Made by a program: the position numbers and the translations under genes
The notes under the pieces: generated by a model
Told to the model about the DNA's origin: nothing
The model's input: only the letters and a program-made list of their open reading frames with translations
Databases searched by the model: none
Assembly: GCA_964235945.1 (NCBI GenBank)
Contig: CAXSDV010000009.1
Coordinates: 1 to 64,000, forward strand
Source: JASLDZ01 sp964235945
Lineage (GTDB): Bacteria; Pseudomonadota; Alphaproteobacteria; Caulobacterales; Caulobacteraceae
Direction: 5' to 3'
Length of the DNA stretch: 64,000 nucleotides
Shown here: piece by piece, positions 17,834 through 25,741 of the stretch
How positions within the stretch are numbered: position 1 is the stretch's first letter
Layout: each line of letters begins with the position of its first letter

Positions 17834-19657
17834 ATGGCGCGGGGCGGCTTGAGTTTCTGGGGGAAGCTGAAGCGCGACGCTCGCTTCATCCGGGGGCTGT
17901 CGCGCACGAACAGGCGCGTGCGCTCGGTGTCGCCCACCTCGCCCAACCTCGTGTGCGACGACCTGGAGGCGGTGGTCGACCGCCATCCCCAGCGGCCCGC
18001 CCTCGCCTTCGAAGGGCGCACGCTGACCTACGCGCAGATGGATGCGCTGGCCAATCGCTACGCGCACTGGGCCAAGGCGCGCAACATCAAGCGCGGGGAC
18101 GTGGTGGCGTTGTTCACCCCCAACCGGCTGGAATACGTACCCATCTGGTACGGCCTGTCCAAGGTGGGCGTCGTCGCCGCGCTGATCGACGACGCGGTGG
18201 TCGGGGCGGACCTCGTCCATTGCCTGGACGCGTGCGGCGCCGCCCACCTGATCTGCGACGCCTGGACCGCGCCCGCCTTCGAGGCGGTGCGCGCCGCGCT
18301 CGCGCGCTCCCTGACCGAGTGGATCGTGGGCGGCGGCGTGGAGACGGGCGCCGTGCGCGGCGACCGCGACCTGGACCGCACGCTCAAGGGCGTCTCGGCC
18401 CTGCGGCCCGACCGCGAGACCGCGCGCGCGGGGCTCACCGCCAAGGACCTGGCGCTGTACGTCTACACCGGGGGCGCCACCGGCCCGCCCAAAGCCGCGC
18501 GCGTCACCCACATGCGCGCCCAGGTCCAGATGCGCGGCTTCGCCGCCGCCACGGAGGCGGGGCCGAACGACCGCACCTACAACCCGCTGCCGCTGCACAG
18601 CTTCACCGGCGGCCTGTGCGGGATCGGCCCCGCCCTGCTCAACGGCGGCCTGCTGCTGGTCAAGCGCGGCTTCTCCGCCGACCGGTTCTGGGAGGAGGCG
18701 GCCGCGGACGAGGCGACGCTGTTCGTCTACGCCGGCGAACTCTGCCGCCGCCTCCTGGCCCAGCCCGAACGCGCGGGAGAGCGCGACCACAAGCTGAAGC
18801 TCGCCTTCGGCGCCGGGCTGAGCGGCGAGGCGTGGCCCACGCTGGTCGCGCGCTTCGCCGTTCCGCGCGTCCTGGAATCCTACGGCGCGACGGAGGGGAA
18901 CGTCTCGCTGATCAACTTCGACGGGCGCGTGGGCGCGGTGGGCCGCACGCCCCGCTACCTGCGCCGCCGCTCCAAGGTCCGCCTCGCCGCCTACGACTTG
19001 GAGACGGGCGAGCTGCTGCGCGACGGCCGCGGGCTGGTCGTACCCGTGCGGCCCGGCCAGGTCGGCGAGGCGCTGGGGGCCGTCGACCCGAACGATCCGC
19101 GCGCGGCCTGCGCCGGCTACGGCGACCGCGCCGCCTCCGAGGCCAGGCTGGTCCGCGACGTGGCCGCGAAGGGCGACGTCTGGTTCCGCACGGGCGACCT
19201 CATGCGCGAGGACGAGGAGGGCTACATCCAGTTCGTCGACCGAACGGACGACGCCTTCCGTTGCGGGGGCGAGGACGTGTTCACCCGCGAGGTGGCCGAG
19301 CGGCTGACGGCGGTCCCGGCCGTGCTGGAGGCGGCGGTCTACGGCGTGGAGACGCCCACCGCCAAGAGTCGGGCCGCAATGGCCGCCCTGGTGGTCGGAC
19401 CGGGCTTCGACCTGGAGGGCTTGGCGGCGCGCATCGACGCGGACCTGCCGCCCCACGCCCGTCCCCGCCTCCTGCGCCTGACCCCCCGCCTGCCCACCAC
19501 CGCCACCTTCAGGATCAGGAAGAGCGACCTCCTGGCCGACGGGTACGATCCCGAGCGCATGGACGGCCCGGCCTATGTCCGCGAGCCCGGCGGGCCCTTC
19601 CGCCCGCTGGACGCCGCCGAGCGCGACCGCATCACCTCCGGTCAGGTCCCGCTCTAG
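17834..19657 (+). CDS. FATP-type long-chain acyl-CoA synthetase with altered P-loop
   Basis: A 607-residue protein of the FATP/very-long-chain acyl-CoA synthetase group. Matching segments are LTYAQMDALANRYAHWA, the FATP signature YGATEGNVSLINF (about 355), FRTGDLM and VDRTDDAFRCGGEDVFTREVAE. The C-terminal TATFRIRKSDLLADGYDP is also characteristic. The AMP-binding loop, normally YTSGTTGLPKAA, reads YTGGATGPPKAA, losing the Ser and one Thr. The start MARGGLSFW matches family N-termini. Whether it still makes acyl-CoA is uncertain. It sits alone between the GT-C-like gene and a regulator cassette. Confidence 0.88.
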   Translation: MARGGLSFWGKLKRDARFIRGLSRTNRRVRSVSPTSPNLVCDDLEAVVDRHPQRPALAFEGRTLTYAQMDALANRYAHWAKARNIKRGDVVALFTPNRLEYVPIWYGLSKVGVVAALIDDAVVGADLVHCLDACGAAHLICDAWTAPAFEAVRAALARSLTEWIVGGGVETGAVRGDRDLDRTLKGVSALRPDRETARAGLTAKDLALYVYTGGATGPPKAARVTHMRAQVQMRGFAAATEAGPNDRTYNPLPLHSFTGGLCGIGPALLNGGLLLVKRGFSADRFWEEAAADEATLFVYAGELCRRLLAQPERAGERDHKLKLAFGAGLSGEAWPTLVARFAVPRVLESYGATEGNVSLINFDGRVGAVGRTPRYLRRRSKVRLAAYDLETGELLRDGRGLVVPVRPGQVGEALGAVDPNDPRAACAGYGDRAASEARLVRDVAAKGDVWFRTGDLMREDEEGYIQFVDRTDDAFRCGGEDVFTREVAERLTAVPAVLEAAVYGVETPTAKSRAAMAALVVGPGFDLEGLAARIDADLPPHARPRLLRLTPRLPTTATFRIRKSDLLADGYDPERMDGPAYVREPGGPFRPLDAAERDRITSGQVPL

Positions 19658-19708
19658 CTTTGCACGACGCGGAGCGGCGGAGCGGCAAACCCCATGCCGG
19701 AGCACTTT

Positions 19709-19720
19709 ACTTTACAAAGT
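19709..19720. promoter_or_regulatory. Palindrome in a probable promoter upstream of the membrane protein/regulator pair
   Basis: ACTTTACAAAGT is an inverted repeat (arms ACTTT/AAAGT, two-base centre) in an AT-rich patch that stands out from its surroundings. It lies 42 bp before the ATG of the membrane protein gene. TTTACT/TTTACA and TTGTCT in the same patch could be -35 elements. An operator for the winged-helix regulator encoded two genes downstream is plausible, because such cassettes are usually autoregulated. Confidence 0.4.
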
Positions 19721-19761
19721 TGTCTGTCTAGGTTCTACCGTATCGAACGGGGAGCCTGTCC

Positions 19762-20361
19762 ATGACCGACCACATCGCCGCCATCCGCGACGACCTCGCC
19801 TTCATGCGCGGCCTGGCCGAGGTCGAGGAGCCGCGCGCGTCACGCAAGGCGGGCGTGATCCTGTCCGCCGCCGGGGTGATCTTCGGCGGGGCCAGCCTCG
19901 TCGCTTGGCGGGCGGCCTCGGGCGCCCTGCCCGCCGGGGTCCTCGCCTGGGCCTGGCTGGTCGCCACCGGCCTGTTCGTGGGCGTGCTGGTCACGACGCT
20001 GATCGTGTTCGGACGGTCGCGGGGCGTGCGCGACCGGGCCACGGGCATGGCCTGGTCAGGGGTCGGGGGGGCGCTGTTCGCCATCTTCCTCGGCCTCTAC
20101 GCGGCGGCGACGGCGACGGGCGGTTCCGCCGTGTTCGCCGCGGTCCCCACCGTCGTGCTGGCGCTCTACGGCGCGGGCTGGACGGTGGCGTCCACCATGT
20201 CGGGCCGGCGGTGGCAGGCGGCGGTGGCGCTGGGCTGCTACTCGGCCGCCGCCGCCATCGGCTTCCTGGCCGCGAGCGCGGCGGTGTTCCTGGCCTACGC
20301 CGCCGCCCTGCTGCTGCTGGTCGCCGCGCCCGGCCTCGTGCTGCTCGCGCGCCGGGACTGA
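19762..20361 (+). CDS. Hypothetical six-helix membrane protein
   Basis: A 199-residue inner-membrane protein. A polar N-terminal helix (MTDHIAAIRDDLAFMRGLAEV) is followed by six hydrophobic segments at about 30-50, 58-82, 96-116, 121-142, 150-168 and 170-195. A short basic tail LLARRD ends the protein. I do not know its activity. It is followed after 5 bp by a winged-helix regulator gene. Pairs of a small membrane protein and a regulator of this type recur in proteobacteria; the function of the membrane partner is not established. Confidence 0.8.
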   Translation: MTDHIAAIRDDLAFMRGLAEVEEPRASRKAGVILSAAGVIFGGASLVAWRAASGALPAGVLAWAWLVATGLFVGVLVTTLIVFGRSRGVRDRATGMAWSGVGGALFAIFLGLYAAATATGGSAVFAAVPTVVLALYGAGWTVASTMSGRRWQAAVALGCYSAAAAIGFLAASAAVFLAYAAALLLLVAAPGLVLLARRD

Positions 20362-20366
20362 GTTCG

Positions 20367-20684
20367 GTGGACGGGTTCGACATCGACCAGATCGACGAGG
20401 TGATCCACGGCCGGCTGCGGCTGGGCGTCATGGCCCACCTCGCCAACGTGGATGGCGCGGAGTTCGGCGAACTCAAGCGCCGGCTGCAGTGCACGGACGG
20501 CAACCTGTCGGCGCACCTGCGCAAGCTGGAGGAGGCGGGCTACGTTCTGGTGGAGAAGAGCTTCGTGGGCCGAAAGCCCTTGACGCGCGCGCGGATCACC
20601 GGCGAGGGCCGCACCGCCTTCCTGGCCTACCTCGACGCCCTCGGCCGCCTGGTGGACGGCGCGCGCGAGTTCGGCGGCGCCTGA
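20367..20684 (+). CDS. Winged-helix transcriptional regulator (PF13601-like)
   Basis: A 105-residue winged-helix protein. It begins VDGFDIDQIDEVIHGRLRLGVMAHL, then has the recognition region EFGELKRRLQCTDGNLSAHLRKLEEAGY and the wing VEKSFVGRKPLTRARIT. It ends with GRTAFLAYLDALGRLV. This pattern is that of the small MarR/ArsR-like winged-helix family PF13601. The GTG at 20367 was chosen because it lies just after the upstream stop and gives the family length. It probably controls its own operon through the palindrome at 19709. Confidence 0.85.
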   Translation: MDGFDIDQIDEVIHGRLRLGVMAHLANVDGAEFGELKRRLQCTDGNLSAHLRKLEEAGYVLVEKSFVGRKPLTRARITGEGRTAFLAYLDALGRLVDGAREFGGA

Positions 20685-20775
20685 GCGTCGCGGGTCCCGC
20701 CGCGTTCCCTCGAACGCGATCGGCTCCTAGATTGCAGCAACGGCCGGCCGCTCGTCGTGCCCGGGAGAGCCCGTC

Positions 20776-22242
20776 ATGCGCGACCTTCTGCAGTTCTACA
20801 TCGACGGCGCCTGGGTCGACCCCGCCGAGCCCCGCGCCCAGGACGTGGTCGACCCCGCGACCGAGCAGGTGTCGGGGCGCGTCTGCCTGGGCTCGGCCGT
20901 CGACGTGGACCGCGCCGCCCAGGCCGCGCGGCGCGCCTTCGCCGGCTGGTCGCGAACCTCGCGCGCGGAGCGGCTGGAGCTGCTGGGCCGGCTCCTGACC
21001 GAGTACCAGGCGCGCTACGCTGAGGTGGCGGCCGCCATCACGCTGGAGATGGGCGCCCCCGCCTGGCTCGCCCGGCGCGCCCAGGCCGCCATGGGGGTGG
21101 CGCACCTGACCACCGCCATCTCCGTGCTGGAGGGCTACGTGTTCGAGGAGCGCCAGGGCAGCTTCGACCTGGTCCGCGAGCCGGTGGGCGTGTGCGGCCT
21201 CATCACGCCCTGGAACTGGCCGATCAACCAGGTGGCGGCCAAGGTCGCCCCGGCGCTCGCCACCGGCTGCACCGTGGTGCTCAAGCCCAGCGAGATGGCC
21301 CCGTACTCCGCCGCCCTGTTCGCCGAGGCGGTGCACGCGGCGGGCTTCCCGCCCGGAGTGTTCAACCTGGTCAACGGCGACGGCCCGACGGTGGGCGCCG
21401 CCATCGCCTCGCACCCGGAGGTGGACATGGTGTCGTTCACCGGCTCGACCCGCGCGGGGGTGGAGGTGGCCCGGGCGGCGGCTCCCACCGTCAAGCGCGT
21501 GCACCAGGAGTTGGGCGGCAAGAGCCCCAACATCGTCCTGCCCGACGCCGACCTCGCCAAGGCGGTGGCCGCGGGCGTGCGCTCGGTGATGATGAACTCG
21601 GGCCAGTCGTGCAACGCCCCCACGCGCCTGCTCGCGCCCCGCGCGCGGATGGACGAGGTGAAAGCGCTGGCGGCGGCGGCCGTCGCCAAGGCGACGGTGG
21701 GGCCTCCGGACGGCGACGTTCAGCTCGGCCCCGTGGTCAGCCGCGTGCAGTGGGACAGGATCCAGATGCTGATCGCCAAGGGCGTGGAGGAGGGGGCCGT
21801 GCTGGTCGCCGGCGGGCCGGGCCGCCCCGAGGGCCTGGAGGCCGGCTGGTACGTGCGTCCCACCGTGTTCGCCGACGTGACGCCCGACATGACCGTGGCG
21901 CGCGAGGAGATCTTCGGGCCCGTGCTCGTGATTCTGGCCTATGACGACGTGGACCAGGCGATCGAGATCGCCAACGACACGCCCTACGGCCTCGCCGCCT
22001 ACGTCCAGGGCTCCGATCTCGGCCAGGTGCGCGAAGTGGCGTCGCGCCTGCGCGCCGGCCAGGTGCTGGTCAACAACGCCGGGCCGGACATGACCGCCCC
22101 CTTCGGCGGCTACAAGCAGTCGGGCAACGGCCGCGAGTGGGGCGCCCACGCCTTCGCCGAGTTCCTGGAGATCAAGGCGCTGGTCGGCCTGCCCGCCGTG
22201 CAGGCGCAAGCTCCCGAGCGCGAAATGCAGCCGGCGGGCTGA
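20776..22242 (+). CDS. NAD(P)-dependent aldehyde dehydrogenase
   Basis: A 488-residue aldehyde dehydrogenase superfamily enzyme. Key elements are TPWNWPINQVAAKVAPALATG, the cofactor-binding SFTGSTRAG, the general base Glu in QELGGKSPNIV and the catalytic Cys in NSGQSCNAPTR. EEIFGPVLVI and the C-terminal GGYKQSGNGREWG complete the picture. It has the usual family length. Substrate cannot be assigned; the sequence is of the group often annotated as phenylacetaldehyde/aldehyde dehydrogenases. It is a single gene, convergent with nhaA across a perfect palindrome. Confidence 0.93.
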   Translation: MRDLLQFYIDGAWVDPAEPRAQDVVDPATEQVSGRVCLGSAVDVDRAAQAARRAFAGWSRTSRAERLELLGRLLTEYQARYAEVAAAITLEMGAPAWLARRAQAAMGVAHLTTAISVLEGYVFEERQGSFDLVREPVGVCGLITPWNWPINQVAAKVAPALATGCTVVLKPSEMAPYSAALFAEAVHAAGFPPGVFNLVNGDGPTVGAAIASHPEVDMVSFTGSTRAGVEVARAAAPTVKRVHQELGGKSPNIVLPDADLAKAVAAGVRSVMMNSGQSCNAPTRLLAPRARMDEVKALAAAAVAKATVGPPDGDVQLGPVVSRVQWDRIQMLIAKGVEEGAVLVAGGPGRPEGLEAGWYVRPTVFADVTPDMTVAREEIFGPVLVILAYDDVDQAIEIANDTPYGLAAYVQGSDLGQVREVASRLRAGQVLVNNAGPDMTAPFGGYKQSGNGREWGAHAFAEFLEIKALVGLPAVQAQAPEREMQPAG

Positions 22243-22249
22243 GCGGGGC

Positions 22250-22279
22250 GGGGCGGGCGCCGTCGACGGCGCCCGCCCC
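22250..22279. terminator. Perfect 30-bp palindrome between convergent genes, likely bidirectional terminator
   Basis: A perfect palindrome centred on GTCGAC lies between the stops of the aldehyde dehydrogenase (22242) and nhaA (22285), which face each other. Arms are almost pure G/C (GGGGCGGGCGCC on the left). It would form a very stable hairpin in either transcript. There is no T tract, so termination may be hairpin-only or the element may block read-through in another way. Confidence 0.55.
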
Positions 22280-22284
22280 CGCCC

Positions 22285-23496
22285 TCATCCGCCGTCCTGC
22301 GGACCGAGGCGCCGCCGCCGCGCCTGGAAGGTGAGCATGGCGCCGCCCAGGGCCGTGGCGCACAGGCTCGCCCCCACGATGCCCAGGCGCGCCCCCGCCT
22401 GCGCCGCCGCGCCCGCGTGGGGGAAGGCCAGACCCGCCAGGTAGAGGCTCATGGTGAAGCCCACCCCGCAGAGCAGGGACACGGCGAACAGCTCGCTCCA
22501 CCCCGCGCCGGAGGGCCTGTGGGCGAGCCCCAGCCGCTCGGCGGCGGCGCAGGCGCCCATCACCCCCAGCGGCTTGCCGACGACCAGCCCCGCCGCGATG
22601 CCGAGCGGCACCGGGCCCAGCACCTGGGCCGCGGTGAGACCGCGCAGGGAGAAGCCGGCCGCGGCGAAGGCGAACAGGGGCAGGATCAGGTAGGCGGCGT
22701 AGGGGTGCAGCGTGTCGCTCGCCCGCTCCAGGAAGCCGCGCTCGCCCATGCGGCGCGGTTCCAGCGGGATGGTCATGGCCGCCGCCACCCCCGCGACCGA
22801 CGGGCTGACGCCCGAGTCCAGCGTCGCCGCCCAGAGCACGGCCGCCGTCGCGACGTAGAGCGGCAGGGGGGCGGTCCGCCAGCGCCCGAGCAGGGCCAGC
22901 ACGCCCAGGGCCGCCCCCGCCGTCGCCAGGGCGCCCAGGTCCACGTGGTGGGTGAACAGCACGCCGATCAGCACCACGGCCCCCAGGTCGTCGGCCACGG
23001 CCAAGGCCAGCAGGAAGGTGCGCAGGGCGGGCGGCGCGCTTCGCCCGAACACCGACAGGGCGGCCAGGGCGAAGGCGATGTCGGTCGCCACGGGCGTCGG
23101 CCAGCCCCCGGGCGCGCCGCCGGGCAGAAGGCGGTTGACCAGCACGTAGATGAGGGCGGGCGCGATCATCCCGCCCAGCGCCGCCGCCACCGGCAAAGCC
23201 AGGCGGCGCGGCGAGGAGAGCTCGCCCCGCACCGTCTCGAACTTGATCTCGAGGCCGACGACGAAGAAGAACACCGTCATCAGCCCCTCCTTGATCCAGT
23301 CGAGGGAGGAGAGGGTGTGGCTCCAGGCGCCCACCTGCACGGTCCAGGGATGCCCGAGCCAGGCCTCGTAGTCGGACGCCGCCGCACTGTTGGCCGCCGT
23401 GATCCCGAGCAGGGCGGCGACGGCCAGGATCGCGCCCGCCCCCGTTTCCGTGCGCAGGAAGTCGAGCGTCATGCGGCGAAGCGTTCGGCGGGTCAT
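22285..23496 (-). CDS. nhaA: Na+/H+ antiporter NhaA
   Basis: A 403-residue inner-membrane antiporter with about twelve helices, exchanging cytoplasmic Na+ for protons. Hallmarks are KEGLMTVFFFVVGLEIKFE (about 69-87), VATDIAFALAAL with Asp139, and AVADDLGAVVLIGVLF with Asp169 and Asp170. The last two match the ion-binding aspartates of E. coli NhaA. The C-terminal half contains FAAAGFSLRGL and GKPLGVMG, also typical. An in-frame Met9 is an alternative start. It is divergent from selO. Confidence 0.96.
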   Translation of the reverse strand: MTRRTLRRMTLDFLRTETGAGAILAVAALLGITAANSAAASDYEAWLGHPWTVQVGAWSHTLSSLDWIKEGLMTVFFFVVGLEIKFETVRGELSSPRRLALPVAAALGGMIAPALIYVLVNRLLPGGAPGGWPTPVATDIAFALAALSVFGRSAPPALRTFLLALAVADDLGAVVLIGVLFTHHVDLGALATAGAALGVLALLGRWRTAPLPLYVATAAVLWAATLDSGVSPSVAGVAAAMTIPLEPRRMGERGFLERASDTLHPYAAYLILPLFAFAAAGFSLRGLTAAQVLGPVPLGIAAGLVVGKPLGVMGACAAAERLGLAHRPSGAGWSELFAVSLLCGVGFTMSLYLAGLAFPHAGAAAQAGARLGIVGASLCATALGGAMLTFQARRRRLGPQDGG

Positions 23497-23590
23497 GCGC
23501 CGGGGCTAACATCCATCCAGAGCGGGCTGAAGCGTTGATCCCGCGCCGTGCGGCCTTGTCCGGGGCCGCCGGGCGGCGCACCTCCCCGCC

Positions 23591-25033
23591 ATGCCTTTCG
23601 ACCCCGCCTATAAACCCGACCCGCGCTTCGTGGGCCTGGGGCCCGACTTCTCCGACGCGGTGGCCCCCGCCGCCTTCCCCCGGACGATCCTGCGGCGCTT
23701 CGACCGCCGAACCGCCGCCACCGTGGGGCTGGGCGCGCTGGACGAGGCGGAGGCGCTGGCCGCCTTCGGCCGTTTCGAGCCGCTGCCCGGCCAGCCGGCG
23801 CCCGCGGCCATGCGCTACCACGGGCACCAGTTCCGCTCCTACAACCCCGACCTCGGGGACGGCCGAGGCTTCCTGTACGCCCAGCTGCGCGCCTCGGACG
23901 GGCGCCTGCTCGACCTGGGGACCAAGGGCACGGGGACGACGCCCTGGTCGCGCGGCGGCGACGGCCGGCTGACGCTGAAGGGCGGCGTGCGCGAGGTGCT
24001 GGCCGCCGCGCTGCTGGAGGCGCTGGGCGTGCCGACCTCCAAGGCGCTGGCCCTGGTCGAGACGGGGGAGTCGCTGATGCGCGGCGACGAGCCCTCGCCC
24101 ACGCGCTCGGCGGTGCTCACCCGCCTGTCCTGGAGCCACGTGCGGTTCGGCACCTTCCAGCGCCACGCCTACTTCGGGCGGCGCGACCTTCTGGTGCGGC
24201 TCGTGGACCACGTGGTCGAGCTCTACTATCCGCACCTCCTGCCGCAGGAGGGCGAGGCGCGCGTGGCGGCGCTGCTGGCGGCGGTGGTCGAGCGGTGCGC
24301 CCGGCTCGCGGCGGCGTGGATGGCGGCCGGCTTCGTGCACGGGGTGCTCAACACCGACAACATGAACATCACCGGCGAGAGCTTCGACTACGGCCCCTGG
24401 CGCTTCCTGCCCCACGACGACCCGAACTTCACCGCCGCCTACTTCGATCGCCAGGGGCTCTACAGCTTCGGACGCCAGCCCGACGCGGTGTTCTGGAACC
24501 TGCAGCAGCTCGCCGCCTGCCTGGTGCTGCTGGTGGCGGACCAGGGTCCGATCCTGGACGCGCTCAACGGCTTCGCCGACGCCTACCGCCGGGCGCTGGC
24601 GGACGCGCTGACGGCGCGCCTGGGCGTGGAGCCCCGGGACGACGAGGCGGACCTCGACCTGGCGGCGGCGACGCTGGCGCTCCTGGCCGAGGGCGCCCCC
24701 GCGCTGCGCTGGGAGCCGCTGTTCTTCGACTGGTTCGGCGGAACCGCGTCCGAAGCGCGCGCGATGGCGGGCCCGCGCGCCGTCCTCTACCAGGGCGCGG
24801 CGGGTCTCGCCTTCCGCCGCGCCCTGGAGGGTTTCGCGCCGCGCGGCGCAGCGGTCCCGACGTCCCCCGTGTTCGACGCCGCCGAGCCGGAGGAGCTGCT
24901 ATACGACGAGGTCGAGGCGTTGTGGGCCGCGATAGCCGAGCGGGACGACTGGGGCCCGCTCGACGCCAAGCTCGGGCGCATCGAGGCGGCGCGCCTGGCT
25001 TATGGGCTGTCAGGAACCCCCTTCGAAAGCTGA
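23591..25033 (+). CDS. selO: Protein adenylyltransferase SelO (YdiU family)
   Basis: A 480-residue pseudokinase-fold enzyme; SelO proteins transfer AMP from ATP to protein Ser/Thr/Tyr residues and affect redox homeostasis. Seen are AMRYHGHQFRSYNPDLGDGR, LDLGTKGTGTTPWSRGGDG, LTLKGGVREVLAAALLEAL, FVHGVLNTDNMNITGESFDYGPW and FDRQGLYSFGRQPD. These supply the expected Lys, Asn and Asp active-site residues. The protein ends GTPFES, without the terminal Cys or Sec seen in other SelO proteins. The TGA stop is therefore an ordinary stop. Length equals E. coli YdiU. Confidence 0.95.
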   Translation: MPFDPAYKPDPRFVGLGPDFSDAVAPAAFPRTILRRFDRRTAATVGLGALDEAEALAAFGRFEPLPGQPAPAAMRYHGHQFRSYNPDLGDGRGFLYAQLRASDGRLLDLGTKGTGTTPWSRGGDGRLTLKGGVREVLAAALLEALGVPTSKALALVETGESLMRGDEPSPTRSAVLTRLSWSHVRFGTFQRHAYFGRRDLLVRLVDHVVELYYPHLLPQEGEARVAALLAAVVERCARLAAAWMAAGFVHGVLNTDNMNITGESFDYGPWRFLPHDDPNFTAAYFDRQGLYSFGRQPDAVFWNLQQLAACLVLLVADQGPILDALNGFADAYRRALADALTARLGVEPRDDEADLDLAAATLALLAEGAPALRWEPLFFDWFGGTASEARAMAGPRAVLYQGAAGLAFRRALEGFAPRGAAVPTSPVFDAAEPEELLYDEVEALWAAIAERDDWGPLDAKLGRIEAARLAYGLSGTPFES

Positions 25034-25093
25034 CGTTTTCCTTCGCGAACCCCACCACATCGCGCGGGCGAGAGCCTGCGACCGGAGACCGCC

Positions 25094-25699
25094 ATGGCCA
25101 AGGACGTCGACGAAGCTCAGCCGCAGTACCACACCGACTGGCGCACCATCCAAGAGTTCGGCACGCTGAAGGACCTGCCGTTGGCGCTGGAGGCCAACGC
25201 GCGCAGCCGCAGCGTGGGCGCGCTGAACCAGATACTCGCCGACACCATGACCCTGCGCGACCTGTACAAGAAGGCGCACTGGCAGGTCTCGGGCGCGACC
25301 TTCTACGCGCTGCACCTTCTCCTGGACAAGCATTACGAGGAGCAGGCGGAGGCGGTGGACAAGATCGCCGAGCGCATCATGTCCCTGGGCGGCATCTCCT
25401 ACGCCACGCCCTGGGACGTGGCGGAGGCCACCCACCTGCAGCGCCCGCCCAAGGGCCGCGAGGACGTGCCGTCCAACATCTCGCGCCTGCTCGAGGCGCA
25501 CAGGAAGTGCCTCGCCTACATGCGCCCGGCGGCGGCGGACGCGGCCGAGTACGGCGACGACGGCACCAACGACCTGATCGTGTCCGACCTGATCCGCACC
25601 CACGAGCCCCAGGTCTGGTTCCTGGCCGAGCACTTGGCCGCCACGCCGCTCCTGCCCGAGCAGAGCCTGGAGGCGGGCAACCAGCCCCCCGTGCGCTGA
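25094..25699 (+). CDS. dps: Dps-family ferritin-like protein
   Basis: A 201-residue DNA starvation protection protein, which forms a dodecamer that oxidises and stores iron and shields DNA. The intersubunit ferroxidase ligands are seen in YKKAHWQVSG and DKHYEEQAEAVDKIAERI. The lead-in LADTMTLRDLYKKAHWQ is typical. A longer N-terminus (MAKDVDEAQPQYHTDW...) and a C-terminal tail place it among the larger alphaproteobacterial members. It follows selO by 60 bp, so co-transcription is possible. It ends just before a strong inverted repeat. Confidence 0.92.
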   Translation: MAKDVDEAQPQYHTDWRTIQEFGTLKDLPLALEANARSRSVGALNQILADTMTLRDLYKKAHWQVSGATFYALHLLLDKHYEEQAEAVDKIAERIMSLGGISYATPWDVAEATHLQRPPKGREDVPSNISRLLEAHRKCLAYMRPAAADAAEYGDDGTNDLIVSDLIRTHEPQVWFLAEHLAATPLLPEQSLEAGNQPPVR

Positions 25700-25710
25700 G
25701 GCGCGCTGAA

Positions 25711-25741
25711 GGCTCGCCCGGCTATGACCGCCGGGCGAGCC
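25711..25741. terminator. 12-bp perfect inverted repeat at the convergent end of dps and the OPT transporter gene
   Basis: GGCTCGCCCGGC, a seven-base loop, then the exact complement. The hairpin begins 12 bp after the dps stop. On the other strand it includes the stop and last codons of the OPT gene. It should act as a terminator-like structure for dps and as a 3-prime stabilising hairpin for the opposite mRNA. No T tract follows. Confidence 0.5.

Noticed and set aside
15971..19705. 1244-codon minus-strand ORF opposite the GT-C-like and acyl-CoA synthetase genes
   Set aside because: Shadow ORF of two clear plus-strand genes, with no recognisable domains.
25022..25033. TGA at the end of selO as a selenocysteine codon
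   Set aside because: The residues before it (GTPFES) do not match the Sec or Cys tail of SelO, and the frame beyond shows no family sequence.
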